In this document: in pieces, positions 27,566 through 36,337 of the stretch | How the letters are laid out: every line of letters starts with the position of its first letter | How positions within the stretch are numbered: the first letter of the stretch is position 1 | From: Staphylococcus intermedius NCTC 11048 | GTDB taxonomy: Bacteria; Bacillota; Bacilli; Staphylococcales; Staphylococcaceae | Assembly (NCBI RefSeq): GCF_002902385.1 | Contig: NZ_PPQH01000045.1 | Location: 1 to 48,918, forward strand | Length of the DNA: 48,918 nt | Direction of reading: 5' to 3' | Made by a program: the position numbers and the translations under genes | Notes under the pieces: model-generated | The model's database searches: none | What the model was told of the DNA's origin: nothing | Seen by the model: the letters and a program-made list of their open reading frames with translations, nothing else

Positions 27566-28809
27566 TCAATAATCACCTCAATCACTTCATGAATCCAATC
27601 AATTTTTCGTTGAACCGCTTCTGCTGTCTCAGCTTCGAAAACGATATTGAGTAAGAAACAACTTGAAAAATGCTCAGGCGGCATGATGACCGAGTCTCCG
27701 TCATTTTTCAAAGGCACAACATAGTGAACACCGGGCATTTCGACCAATCGATCGACACCTTTAATCCCTTTAAATGTCCCCGCTCGCTCTGCCATGATAC
27801 TATAAAAACACATTTTCTTCGTCGCCTGATCAAAAGCAGGCCAATGGCTCGTCACATCTTTTCCGACTGACACATCTAACACTTTTTGAATAAATGAATG
27901 ACCAGATGCACCAGGGATTAAAAGTGACGTAATAAAGCCGCCACCTGGTCTTGCTGCTGATTCAATTACTTTAAAACCATCTTTCGTCACTCTACCTTCT
28001 AAATGAAAGGCACAGTGATCAATGCCTAAACTTTGAATCGCTTGTGTCGCTTTCGTCTTAATTTCTTGTTGTAAGGCTACATGTTTATCTGATGGAAAAA
28101 TCGCAATGTACTCCAGTGAATACTCAGGTGTTACCGCCTTGTCCGTAATCCCTGCAATGTACACTTCACCATTTTGCACAACGCCTTCTACCGATACTTC
28201 TTCACCTACAAGATAGCCTTCATAAATGTAATCATTCGGATAATAACGGTACACTTTATCACGTTCTGGTGATGTCGCATGACGTAAAGCCTCATACACA
28301 TAGTCGATACATGCTTCACTTTCAATTTTAAAGATACCTTTACTTCCAGAAGCGCCAACCGGTTTCAATATCCCTGGCGTGCCAATGCGTGCAACAGCTC
28401 GACGTAAATCCGCTTCAGTTCGCACATTTTCAAAAGACGGTGAAATGTCAGGCACTTGATCAAACGCCACACGCATTAAATATTTGTTACGTGCATTTTT
28501 GACATGCGACATCGGTATACCTGGCAATTGCAAGCGGTCATTTAATTGCGCAACCAACTCCACATCTTTATCCGACCACGTCAGAATCCCACTCAAAGGT
28601 TGTTTTTGATGATACGCAAGCACTGCTTCAACGACTGCTGTTTCATCATACGTATCGATTTCAATCACTTCATCTAGCCCGCTGTCTAACAATTGAGGGT
28701 CACGATCAGTCATCAATACGACACGATATCCTTGTCTTTTGGCCTCTAAAATCGGTGTCACTCTTTCTACTTTATGGCTTCTTAAATTAATAAATAGTAA
28801 TGTTTTCAC
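27562..28809 (-). CDS. ATP-grasp ligase, first of an overlapping pair
   Basis: This 415-residue ATP-grasp enzyme begins with a nucleotide-fold lobe (TLLFINLRSHK... then RVVLMTDRDP). The central motif GILKPVGASGSKGIFKI (~150) is followed by the catalytic strand with ESAARPGGGFITS (~262-275) that supplies Mg/ATP ligands. Resemblance is to the BacD/PurT-like carboxylate-amine ligases; no substrate can be named. The frame allows a GTG at 28818, but AGGGG is only one base away; the GTG at 28809, 10 bases downstream, gives a natural MKTLLFIN start. It overlaps the next ligase gene by ATGA, implying coupled synthesis of a two-step or heteromeric ligase system. Confidence 0.83.
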   Translation of the reverse strand: MKTLLFINLRSHKVERVTPILEAKRQGYRVVLMTDRDPQLLDSGLDEVIEIDTYDETAVVEAVLAYHQKQPLSGILTWSDKDVELVAQLNDRLQLPGIPMSHVKNARNKYLMRVAFDQVPDISPSFENVRTEADLRRAVARIGTPGILKPVGASGSKGIFKIESEACIDYVYEALRHATSPERDKVYRYYPNDYIYEGYLVGEEVSVEGVVQNGEVYIAGITDKAVTPEYSLEYIAIFPSDKHVALQQEIKTKATQAIQSLGIDHCAFHLEGRVTKDGFKVIESAARPGGGFITSLLIPGASGHSFIQKVLDVSVGKDVTSHWPAFDQATKKMCFYSIMAERAGTFKGIKGVDRLVEMPGVHYVVPLKNDGDSVIMPPEHFSSCFLLNIVFEAETAEAVQRKIDWIHEVIEVIIE

Positions 28810-28978
28810 ACACTTCACACCCCTATGTAATGTCTCTATAAATTATTATTAAGATAAAATTCAAAGATATGTAGCTCATACAAATAACACACAACTTATC
28901 GCGACTTTTTTACTATTTTTTGATATCCACAGAATACGATTGCGTCCATACAGGTAACCTCTTCATCTAGGTATTCTG

Positions 28979-29014
28979 CCAAAAAACCCTTCAAACAACG
29001 AATGTCTGAAGGGT
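28979..29014 (-). terminator. Terminator of the universal stress protein gene
   Basis: Minus strand: ACCCTTCA and TGAAGGGT pair (8 bp), followed by TTTTTTGG, about 40 bases after the stop codon. Confidence 0.85.
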
Positions 29015-29055
29015 AACGATACGATAACTGTATCATTCATTAAGGTTATTTATAA

Positions 29056-29478
29056 TCATTTAACAATCAACACAGGGATATTCACACGTTTTGCAATTTT
29101 GTGTGTCACATGACCGAGTACATGCTTAATATCCATTTCTGAACGTTTATTACTCATTACGACGACATCATAGTCTTCGCTTTCGATTTCATTCACAATT
29201 TCTTTTGTCGGTGAACCTGTCGCAAACTTTACTTTGTAAGATAAGCCAACATCTTCAATTGTTTTCAAAAACGGCTTCATTTCATTTGTCTTTTCTTCCA
29301 CCACTTCGTCAAAGTGTTTACCTTGATAACGAACATAATTCGCTAATTCTGTCTCTGAAATGACATTAAATACGACAATTTTGTTTGATGCATCATTGCC
29401 GGTCAATTTTTTTAATTGTTCAGGGACGTTTTTAAAGCTGTTGCCAAAATCATATGGAACGAGAATATTGTTAAACAT
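29056..29478 (-). CDS. Universal stress protein (UspA family)
   Basis: This 140-residue single UspA domain starts with FNNILVPYDFGNSF (beta-strand 1 with the ATP-contacting Asp). It ends with the family signature VVMSNKRSEMDIKHVLGHVTHKIAKRVNIPVLIV; the ATP-binding loop G-2x-G-9x-G is only partly kept (GHVTHKIA). The frame extends 37 codons upstream, but GGAGGG 8 bases before the ATG at 29478 sets the start. It is monocistronic with its own terminator. Probable stress-survival protein; mechanism unknown for this subgroup. Confidence 0.86.
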   Translation of the reverse strand: MFNNILVPYDFGNSFKNVPEQLKKLTGNDASNKIVVFNVISETELANYVRYQGKHFDEVVEEKTNEMKPFLKTIEDVGLSYKVKFATGSPTKEIVNEIESEDYDVVVMSNKRSEMDIKHVLGHVTHKIAKRVNIPVLIVK

Positions 29479-29629
29479 ATCTAATCCCTCCTCATTTTTG
29501 GTGTCTCCTTTACTTTGCTGTCGAAATATCCATATCGGAGACGGCTTTCTTATCACTTTTATTTTAACACTAAGATAGCGCTTTCTCAAGGCGACGCACT
29601 TTTATCATGTTCTCCAAGCAGCGCAAAAT

Positions 29630-29676
29630 TTTCATAAAAAGGATAGGGACTGGGAAAACTTAATATCCCAGTCCCT
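29630..29676 (-). terminator. Terminator of the dcd-COG0523 operon
   Basis: AGGGACTGGGA (29645-29655) pairs with TCCCAGTCCCT (29666-29676), an 11-bp perfect stem. On the minus strand ATCCTTTTTATG follows. It lies directly after the COG0523 gene. Confidence 0.85.
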
Positions 29677-29683
29677 TAAAAAT

Positions 29684-30586
29684 TTATGATGAAAATTCAA
29701 CAATGTCTAACGTCTCGATAATGTCTTCTTCATTTAAATCATGCCCTACCACGACTAAATAAGGTGACATTTCTATCGGACATGGTTTCAACTCTAACTG
29801 TCCAGGTAAATATTGAACGACATAAGGTGTTTCATAATCTTTAAAATAAACAAAGCCCTTGATTCTGTAAACACCTTTCAATCGTTTCAAACCTTCAATC
29901 AATGCACTTTGTTGGATAGGTGATTCAAACTCATACAGTAAATGTGATAAGTGTCCGTGATGGTGAACTGATGTACGTTCACTGATACGGTATTCTGCTG
30001 TGCTTTGAATTTCTTGTAATGTGATTTCACCATAACGCGTCAAAATATACGGTATGTCAGGATATTGTTGTTGTAATGTTTGAACGACCGCTAACAATTG
30101 TTCACTTTCCATTAAATCAATCTTGTTAACAATCAAATGACTACAATAACGAATTTGTTCATCCATTAAATTTTGAATTGTTTCAGGTAAAGCATCTCGA
30201 CTGTCATATGCTGCAGCATCAATGATTCCTAACATTTTCAAGTCTTGAATGTACGGCGCAAGCACAGGCGTCATGCACGCATCAAACACTTCAACTGGAT
30301 GTGCGGCACCACTACATTCAATCAAAACAATATCTGGTTGATGTGCTAAATACAATTCATGTAACTGCTGTGAGACATCAGCTTTCAAGTCACAACAAAT
30401 ACAACCGTTCGTCAACAGTGCCATTTTCACATCTTCTGTCACGAGCTGTGCATCAACATTTTTAGCCCCAAATTCATTGATGATCACAGCTGGTTTTAAA
30501 TCTCGATCTAACGCGTCTTGTATTAAGTAGTTCAGTGTAGACGTTTTACCGCCACCTAAGAAGCCCGTTACTATGACGATATCCAT
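29684..30586 (-). CDS. COG0523 (CobW/ZagA-type) metal-chaperone GTPase
   Basis: This 300-residue G3E-family GTPase has Walker A GFLGGGKT at 8-15, the defining metal motif GCICC (C62, C64, C65), and base-recognition NKID near 153-156. A histidine-rich segment SVHHHGHLSH (~207-216) and the CobW C-terminal domain follow. Members deliver zinc (ZagA/YciC, ZNG1), cobalt or other metals to client enzymes. The start codon follows the dcd stop without any gap (TAG-ATG) and its GGAGGAGA lies inside dcd, so the two proteins are made together. A near-consensus Zur box precedes the operon, favouring a role in zinc starvation. The metal itself is inferred. Confidence 0.9.
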   Translation of the reverse strand: MDIVIVTGFLGGGKTSTLNYLIQDALDRDLKPAVIINEFGAKNVDAQLVTEDVKMALLTNGCICCDLKADVSQQLHELYLAHQPDIVLIECSGAAHPVEVFDACMTPVLAPYIQDLKMLGIIDAAAYDSRDALPETIQNLMDEQIRYCSHLIVNKIDLMESEQLLAVVQTLQQQYPDIPYILTRYGEITLQEIQSTAEYRISERTSVHHHGHLSHLLYEFESPIQQSALIEGLKRLKGVYRIKGFVYFKDYETPYVVQYLPGQLELKPCPIEMSPYLVVVGHDLNEEDIIETLDIVEFSS

Positions 30587-31132
30587 CTAATCTCCTCCAT
30601 CTTTCATCCAATCACGAAATAAACGGCTACCCGTTGTTGTGTCTTGGCCTTGATATTTCCCTTGATATTTTCTTTCTGGTATCGTTTTTGTTTCAGCTAA
30701 GACGATTTGACAAATACGTTGACCTTGTTCAATTTCTAACGGAAAGTCGTTTGCATTGTACAGTTCCAGTGTGATTCGACCTTCAAATCCAGGATCAACC
30801 CAACCTGCATTTTGAATGAATAGTCCTGCACGACCGACTGAACTCCGCCCCTCGATGAACCCTGTCAATTGTTGAGGTAGTGTGAGATACTCTTCCGTCG
30901 TGGCTAAAATAAAAGCGTGCGCAGGTATCACCACTCGAGACTGATCAATTTCCTCATACGCAATCGGGTCACTCATACGTTGTACACCTGTTTCGGGTGG
31001 TATGGGCTTTAAAAATTGAGACCCTAGTGTTAAATCAACAGATGCCGGTTCAATATGTGCTTCTACTAATGGTTCAATATTAAGCAATTGACGTTTGAGA
31101 TACGCCTTAATATCACTATCTGACAAAATCAT
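30587..31132 (-). CDS. dcd: dCTP deaminase (possibly dCTP deaminase/dUTPase)
   Basis: This 181-residue dUTPase-fold enzyme has the motif EGRSSVGRAGLF (~94-105), NAGWVDPGFEGRITLEL with the catalytic E123, and the C-terminal YQGQDTTTGSR loop. It deaminates dCTP to dUTP; the WVDPGF region is also compatible with the bifunctional type that proceeds to dUMP. The family uses no zinc, unlike cytidine and dCMP deaminases. The frame runs 20 codons upstream through the Zur box, but GAGGTG 6 bases before the ATG at 31132 fixes the start. It is the first gene of the dcd-COG0523 pair. Confidence 0.88.
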   Translation of the reverse strand: MILSDSDIKAYLKRQLLNIEPLVEAHIEPASVDLTLGSQFLKPIPPETGVQRMSDPIAYEEIDQSRVVIPAHAFILATTEEYLTLPQQLTGFIEGRSSVGRAGLFIQNAGWVDPGFEGRITLELYNANDFPLEIEQGQRICQIVLAETKTIPERKYQGKYQGQDTTTGSRLFRDWMKDGGD

Positions 31133-31161
31133 ACGATGCACCTCAGTTTCTTCAATATGAA

Positions 31162-31176
31162 TCGTAATTTTTACGA
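31162..31176 (-). promoter_or_regulatory. Zur box upstream of dcd-COG0523
   Basis: TCGTAATTTTTACGA differs from the B. subtilis Zur consensus TCGTAATNATTACGA at one position and is a perfect TCGTAA-N3-TTACGA dyad. It lies 30 bases before the dcd start and ~10-24 bases after the predicted transcription start, a repressor position. Confidence 0.75.
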
Positions 31177-31192
31177 ATTGTGATGCTTTCAT

Positions 31193-31221
31193 AATTTATC
31201 ATGTCCAGAAGATTCAGACAA
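31193..31221 (-). promoter_or_regulatory. Promoter of dcd-COG0523
   Basis: Minus strand: -35 TTGTCT (31216-31221), 17-base spacer, -10 TAAATT (31193-31198). The predicted start, near 31186, lies just upstream of the Zur box. Confidence 0.55.
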
Positions 31222-31377
31222 GATTTTTTTGAATGTTTTCCATTTTATTTTTAAGCAATATTATCAAAATACATTAAATAGGTCATATTATATCATCGTG
31301 AAAATATCCCGGAAGTCAAACCAGTTGAAATGTCCATACCCGCTACTCACATGATATAAACGCAATATTGAATGGTA

Positions 31378-31423
31378 TGAAAAAGCTTGCTCGAGTGTCA
31401 TCGCTACACAATCGAACAAGCTT
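31378..31423 (-). terminator. Terminator directly after ureC
   Basis: AAGCTTG-C-TCGA-GTGT ... ACAC-AA-TCGA-A-CAAGCTT makes a long stem (31383-31423) with small mismatches. Minus-strand transcripts meet the T-run AGCTTTTTC. It closes the urease operon ~55 bases after ureC. Confidence 0.88.
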
Positions 31424-31475
31424 CTCTTTATGGATATGTCTCATGCAATTCTTATTTACCTATCCCAAAGCTACT

Positions 31476-33191
31476 TTAGAATAAGAAATAACGTTGTGTC
31501 ATTGGTAATTCTGTCGCTGCTTCACTTGTCACTTTTTCACCATCCACGAACACTTCATACGTTTGTGGATCGACATCAAGTTTTGGTAAAGCATTATTAT
31601 TTTTCATATCTTTTTTAGTTAATTGACGAATATTACGTACAGGTCTTACGTCACGTTTTAAGTCTAATGTACGACGAATGCCGTTCATATAAGCCGCTTG
31701 TGACACAAATGTGATGGAAGTACTTTGTAAGTTACCACCGTATTGCCCATACATATGACGGTATTTAATCGGTTCAGAAGTTGGAATAGAACCGTTCGCA
31801 TCACCATTCGCCGCAACGTTAATCATACCGCCTTTAACCACCATGTCCGGTTTCACACCGAAGAAACGTGGATCCCAAATGACTAGGTCTGCTAATTTAC
31901 CAGGGTCAACAGAACCAACATATTCAGAAATACCATGTGTAATAGCAGGATTAATCGTATATTTCGCAATGTAACGACGAATACGGTTGTTATCATCATA
32001 TTCACTGTCACCTTCAAGTGGTCCACGTTGTTGTTTCATACGGTGTGCCACTTGCCATGTACGCGTAATGACTTCACCCACACGACCCATCGCTTGAGAG
32101 TCAGAACTAATCATACTGAATACACCCATATCTTGTAAAACGTCTTCCGCAGCGATGGTTTCTTTACGAATACGAGAATCCGCAAACGCCACATCTTCTG
32201 GAATTGATGCGTTTAAATGGTGTGTAATCATAACCATGTCTAAATGTTCATCAATTGTATTATGTGTATACGGTAAAGTTGGGTTAGTAGAAGATGGCAA
32301 TACATTTGGATAGCCCGCAGATTTAATTAAGTCAGGCGCGTGACCCCCACCAGCGCCTTCTGTATGATACATATGGATGACCTTATCACCAATCGCTTCC
32401 ATAGTATCTTCCATAAAGCCCGCTTCATTCAATGTATCCGCGTGAAGTGCGATTTGGACATCATAGTCATCTGCTACTTCAAGTGCATGACGTAATGCTG
32501 AAGGTGTTGCACCCCAGTCTTCGTGCACTTTCAAACCGATGACTCCTGCTTGAATTTGTTCAACTAATGCAGTTGGATTTACTGCTTGACCTTTACCCGT
32601 AAAACCAATATTCAGTGGTAAATTTTCTGCAGCTTGAAGCATGCGGTGAATGTACCAAGAACCTGGTGTGACAGTCGTTGCTTTCGAACCTTCTGATGCT
32701 CCAGTTCCGCCACCGATATGCGTTGTAACCCCGCTTTCTAATGCGACTTCTGCTTGTTCAGGATTAATAAAATGCACGTGTGTATCAATACCGCCCGCAG
32801 TGACAATCATGCCCTCTGCAGCGATGACATCTGTCGAAGCACCAATAATAATATCGACATCATCCATAATATCTGGATTGCCGGCTTTACCTAATTTCAT
32901 AATGTAGCCGTTTTTCACACCAATATCACATTTAATGACTTTATCGTAATCAATAACGACCGCATTTGAAATGACCAAGTCTGCCACTGCTTCATTATCA
33001 CGTGTCGCATTCGGGTTTTGCCCCATACCATCACGGATTGATTTACCACCACCGAAAGTAACCTCATCGCCATATTTAGCATAATCTTTTTCGACTTTCG
33101 CAAATAAATCCGTGTCAGCAAGGCGAATGGAATCTCCAACTGTTGGACCATACAAACTTGTATACTGTGATTCTGTCATTTTAAAACTCAT
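31476..33191 (-). CDS. ureC: Urease alpha subunit
   Basis: This 571-residue catalytic subunit has exactly the length of S. aureus UreC. The binuclear nickel site is intact: HVH in [15 protein letters not shown], the carbamylated lysine in [10 protein letters not shown], histidines in [12 protein letters not shown] and [15 protein letters not shown], and the Asp of [10 protein letters not shown]. The mobile flap reads MVMITHHLN. It hydrolyses urea to ammonia and carbamate in the cytoplasm. ATG overlaps the ureB stop by 4 bases. The operon ends here with a terminator; the nickel-insertion genes ureE, F, G, D that follow in S. aureus are missing. Confidence 0.96.
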   Translation of the reverse strand: MSFKMTESQYTSLYGPTVGDSIRLADTDLFAKVEKDYAKYGDEVTFGGGKSIRDGMGQNPNATRDNEAVADLVISNAVVIDYDKVIKCDIGVKNGYIMKLGKAGNPDIMDDVDIIIGASTDVIAAEGMIVTAGGIDTHVHFINPEQAEVALESGVTTHIGGGTGASEGSKATTVTPGSWYIHRMLQAAENLPLNIGFTGKGQAVNPTALVEQIQAGVIGLKVHEDWGATPSALRHALEVADDYDVQIALHADTLNEAGFMEDTMEAIGDKVIHMYHTEGAGGGHAPDLIKSAGYPNVLPSSTNPTLPYTHNTIDEHLDMVMITHHLNASIPEDVAFADSRIRKETIAAEDVLQDMGVFSMISSDSQAMGRVGEVITRTWQVAHRMKQQRGPLEGDSEYDDNNRIRRYIAKYTINPAITHGISEYVGSVDPGKLADLVIWDPRFFGVKPDMVVKGGMINVAANGDANGSIPTSEPIKYRHMYGQYGGNLQSTSITFVSQAAYMNGIRRTLDLKRDVRPVRNIRQLTKKDMKNNNALPKLDVDPQTYEVFVDGEKVTSEAATELPMTQRYFLF

Positions 33192-33544
33192 TTCACTTCA
33201 CTTCCCTCTGTCATATTAGGTGCCGTGATACGAGATTCATCAAGTGGCCCATCGACTGAGCCGCGAAAGCCATACACATGTTGTTTACCCGCATAGCGCA
33301 CAAGACGTACTTCTTTTTCATCACCAGGTTCAAATCGCACCGCCGCACCTGCTGGAATATCTAAATGCTTCCCATACGCTTGTTCACGGTCGAATGCTAA
33401 TGCTGGATTAGCTTCAAAAAAATGATAATGCGAGCCGACTTGAACAGGGCGATCTCCAGTGTTTTTAACACGCAATTTGGTATTTTCACGCCCTTCATTA
33501 ATCATAATCTCTGTTGAATTTACAATAATTTCTCCAGGTTTCAT
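33188..33544 (-). CDS. ureB: Urease beta subunit
   Basis: This 118-residue subunit starts [20 protein letters not shown], with [13 protein letters not shown] and [13 protein letters not shown] typical of UreB. It is shorter at the C-terminus than the ~136 residues I recall for S. aureus. It forms the structural core with UreA and UreC. It lies 11 bases after ureA and overlaps ureC by ATGA. Confidence 0.95.
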   Translation of the reverse strand: MKPGEIIVNSTEIMINEGRENTKLRVKNTGDRPVQVGSHYHFFEANPALAFDREQAYGKHLDIPAGAAVRFEPGDEKEVRLVRYAGKQHVYGFRGSVDGPLDESRITAPNMTEGSEVK

Positions 33545-33555
33545 GATATCCCCTC

Positions 33556-33858
33556 CTATACAATTGGATGATGAACTGTAATTAATTTTGTGCCATCCGG
33601 AAAAGTCGCTTCGATTTCTATATCTGTGACCATCGCTTCGACACCTTCCATCACATCATCTTTTGATAAAATTTCACGCCCGTAACTCATCAACTCTGCG
33701 ACTGTTTTACCGTCACGTGCCCCTTCTAATATTTCATAACTAATTAATGCCACTGCTTCAGGGTGATTTAATTTCAAGCCTCGTTCTTTACGTCGTCGTG
33801 CTAAATCTGCAGCCACTACAATCATCAGTTTGTCTTGTTCTCGTTGCGTAAAGTGCAT
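33556..33858 (-). CDS. ureA: Urease gamma subunit
   Basis: This 100-residue UreA has [11 protein letters not shown] at the N-terminus, [11 protein letters not shown] in the middle and [14 protein letters not shown] at the C-terminus. A GTG three codons upstream is part of the AAGGAGTG ribosome-binding site; the ATG at 33858 gives the standard 100-residue length. It is the first gene of ureABC, divergent from the urea transporter across ~250 AT-rich bases in which I could not place a promoter with confidence. Confidence 0.95.
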   Translation of the reverse strand: MHFTQREQDKLMIVVAADLARRRKERGLKLNHPEAVALISYEILEGARDGKTVAELMSYGREILSKDDVMEGVEAMVTDIEIEATFPDGTKLITVHHPIV

Positions 33859-34108
33859 GACGTTCACTCCTTATCCTCATTAATAAATTGCCCTAGACTT
33901 TCATTATAGTCCTCTCTTTATGTTCTTTCAAATTTTAATGTTATACGAAAATAACAAAAGTGTTTATCAAACCAATATATAACAAATATCAAAAGCTCTA
34001 AACCTTTATTAATATTATGATAATATAGTTGTTAATTGATATGTGCAAATGTTAAAATTTGGACATACATTAAATTCTGTTTAAGTAAAGTGAAAGAAGT
34101 GAACGTTA

Positions 34109-35026
34109 ATGTCAAAATGGATACATACTTTTTTTAAAAATATCTCTCAGGTCGTCTTACTCGAAAACACATGGACCGGTGTTCTCATTTTAATCGCCTT
34201 ATGGATTGGGAACTGGAAAATTGGACTCGCTGCAATGATTGGAAGTTTCATTAGTCTCTTAACTGCACGATACTTCAATTACACAGACGAAGAGATTCAT
34301 TCCGGCCTCGCTGGCTTCAATCCTGTACTGATTGCAATTGATTTAACTTTATTCCTACTCTGGTCTTGGCAAAGTATACTCGTCATTTTAATCAGTATTG
34401 TTTTGTCGATGCCAATTGCACAAGCCATCAAAAACTTTTTAAAACCTTTTCGCCTACCCGAACTGACAACACCTTTTGTCATCATCACATGGGTCGTTCT
34501 TTTAATGTCACAACAGTTTAAATTTGTTAAAACAAATGTCGATGTGTTGCCGTTGACCGCGGATGTACACGTCAACTTAAATACGACATTTCATCCGATA
34601 CATTCTTTTTTCAGTGATGTGAGCCAAATCTTCTTAGTCGAACATACGATCAGTGGTATTCTCATCGTCATCGCCTGTTTTATCGCTTCAAGACGTGCTG
34701 GCATTTATATTTTAGTTGCCAATTTCTTAGGTTTATTATTGGAATTTTTCTTTGGCGCAGATATTGGTACATTGAATGAAGGGCTCTTTGGCTTTAACTT
34801 GATCCTCTCAATTATCGCAATTGGTGTTACATTCCGTTCAGCCAATCATCTCAAACCGGTCATTGCTTTTATTTTAACAATCGTAATGACTCCGATGATG
34901 TACGCAGCAACCGCAACATTTTTCGAACCGATTGGTATCCCATCACTGACATTCCCATTTATCATTACAACTTGGGCTTTACTACTCGCTGGACAGTCAA
35001 CAACCATACGCCACGCTTCAAAATAA
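34109..35026 (+). CDS. Urea transporter (UT family)
   Basis: This 305-residue integral membrane protein is made of two homologous halves, each with the UT signature: HSGLAGFNPVLIAIDL (~64-79) and NEGLFGFNLILSIIAI (~223-238). About ten hydrophobic helices are visible. UT channels let urea enter passively. Divergent placement next to ureABC supports the substrate, as in staphylococci that have yut beside ure. A clear terminator follows the stop. Confidence 0.9.
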   Translation: MSKWIHTFFKNISQVVLLENTWTGVLILIALWIGNWKIGLAAMIGSFISLLTARYFNYTDEEIHSGLAGFNPVLIAIDLTLFLLWSWQSILVILISIVLSMPIAQAIKNFLKPFRLPELTTPFVIITWVVLLMSQQFKFVKTNVDVLPLTADVHVNLNTTFHPIHSFFSDVSQIFLVEHTISGILIVIACFIASRRAGIYILVANFLGLLLEFFFGADIGTLNEGLFGFNLILSIIAIGVTFRSANHLKPVIAFILTIVMTPMMYAATATFFEPIGIPSLTFPFIITTWALLLAGQSTTIRHASK

Positions 35027-35033
35027 AGTACAT

Positions 35034-35077
35034 CAAAAAAAGCACACATCGTTCACCCTATCGATGTGTGCACTTTT
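35034..35077 (+). terminator. Terminator of the urea transporter gene
   Basis: GCACACATCG pairs perfectly with CGATGTGTGC across a 10-base loop, preceded by an A-run and followed by ACTTTTATT. Confidence 0.88.
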
Positions 35078-35167
35078 ATTGCGTTCACTACGTCATGGGA
35101 CATCCCTCCACGCGTTAAACCTATCTGATTTGTCCCTTGCCTTTGTGATTCACAAAATATCTTAAAT

Positions 35168-36109
35168 TCAATTATGCTTTACTTCTTCAAAATACGGTTC
35201 ATCCAAATGGTTAATATCTAAATGTTCAATTTGTAATGTCGTATGTGCTAAACCATATTTTTCTTTTAACAACCGCTCTAATCGGTTAATCGTACGGTAT
35301 GCATCTTCACTATTTTTGCTATCCAATACAACATGGGCAGTGAGTGAATAATGTTCCGTAGTAATCGACCATAAATGAAACTCATGCACATCCAGTACTT
35401 GATCCACTGATTTCATCGTCTCCATAATCTCATCCGTCTCCAAATGTTCTGGTACAGATTCCATCAAAATCAACCACGCATTACGCATGATTTTATAACC
35501 TCCACGCAAAATAACTAAGGCAATGACCATACTTAAAATCGGGTCAATCAACTGAATTCCTGTTAAATAAATCAAGCCCACTGCGACAATGACACCCACA
35601 GAATTCAATAAATCACCAATGAAATGCCATAATGCACTTTGAATATTAATATTGTTCTCACTCTTCAATGACCGCATTAAAATGATAGTCAATACAACAT
35701 TTACAATTAATCCAATCGTCGCAATGATCAGCATCAAACCACTTTCGACAGGTTTTGGAAAGATAATGCGCACGATAGCTTCATAAAAAATCCATGCAGA
35801 AATCACTGCGAGTGCTAACCCATTTAAAAAGGCTGCTAAAATTTCAAACCTTAAAAACCCAAATGTATAACGTGCAGTCGGTTGACGGCTCGCAAAATAA
35901 ACTGCGACCATCGATAAACCTAAAGCAATAACGTCACTCAACATGTGAAATGAATCTGATAACAATGCGAGCGAGTTAGAAACAAGACCTCCTACAAATT
36001 CCACAACTGTAAAAAAAAGAGTGATAATTAGCGAAAGCCATAACGTTGTTTTCGAGTGTGCTTGTGTTTTACGATGTTCAACATGATGAAAATATATTCT
36101 TCTAGCCAT
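35168..36109 (-). CDS. Cation diffusion facilitator (CzcD/ZitB-like zinc exporter)
   Basis: This 313-residue protein has six membrane helices and a cytoplasmic C-terminal domain (~215-313). Metal-site motifs are SDSFHMLSD in helix 2 (H and D ligands) and ALWHFIGDLLNS in helix 5. The N-terminus lacks the long His-rich loop of many CzcD proteins. It exports Zn2+ or related divalent cations in exchange for protons. No czrA-like repressor is adjacent. AAAGGAG fixes the ATG. The metal specificity is inferred; the urease and Zur-box operons nearby make metal handling a local theme but not proof of linkage. Confidence 0.88.
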   Translation of the reverse strand: MARRIYFHHVEHRKTQAHSKTTLWLSLIITLFFTVVEFVGGLVSNSLALLSDSFHMLSDVIALGLSMVAVYFASRQPTARYTFGFLRFEILAAFLNGLALAVISAWIFYEAIVRIIFPKPVESGLMLIIATIGLIVNVVLTIILMRSLKSENNINIQSALWHFIGDLLNSVGVIVAVGLIYLTGIQLIDPILSMVIALVILRGGYKIMRNAWLILMESVPEHLETDEIMETMKSVDQVLDVHEFHLWSITTEHYSLTAHVVLDSKNSEDAYRTINRLERLLKEKYGLAHTTLQIEHLDINHLDEPYFEEVKHN

Positions 36110-36154
36110 AATGATACTCCTTTGATAACTTTTCTCAGTCCCTATAAACGACGC

Positions 36155-36186
36155 GAGGTGAATACGACCGCTGTCGCATTCACCTC
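36155..36186 (-). terminator. Hairpin after the 47-residue gene
   Basis: GAGGTGAAT-A-CGAC ... GTCG-C-ATTCACCTC, a strong stem 8 bases after the small gene's stop, lacks a T-run. It may end or attenuate transcription before the CDF gene 45 bases further. Confidence 0.5.
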
Positions 36187-36193
36187 ATACATT

Positions 36194-36337
36194 CTACTTA
36201 CGATATGTTTTGAATTCGTCATTCACTAAACTTTCATCTGTTTGATATTGTTGGTAAGTCAAATATGCCACCCCAGAGAGCACTGCCACAGCGATGCCTC
36301 CGAAAATGAACGCTGAAACTTTATAAAATTGAGTCAT
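36194..36337 (-). CDS. Small single-span membrane protein
   Basis: This 47-residue protein starts MTQFYKVSAFIFGGIA; a hydrophobic helix (~7-28) is followed by a polar tail (QQYQTDESLVNDEFKTYRK). It is preceded by GGGGGCTGATTAA. It lies 84 bases upstream of the CDF gene, same strand, separated by a hairpin. The composition is typical of real staphylococcal small membrane proteins; no family known to me. Confidence 0.6.
   Translation of the reverse strand: MTQFYKVSAFIFGGIAVAVLSGVAYLTYQQYQTDESLVNDEFKTYRK

Noticed and set aside
30587..31192. Longer dcd reading frame starting at 31192
   Set aside because: The extra 20 codons run through the Zur box and lack a ribosome-binding site; the ATG at 31132 has one.
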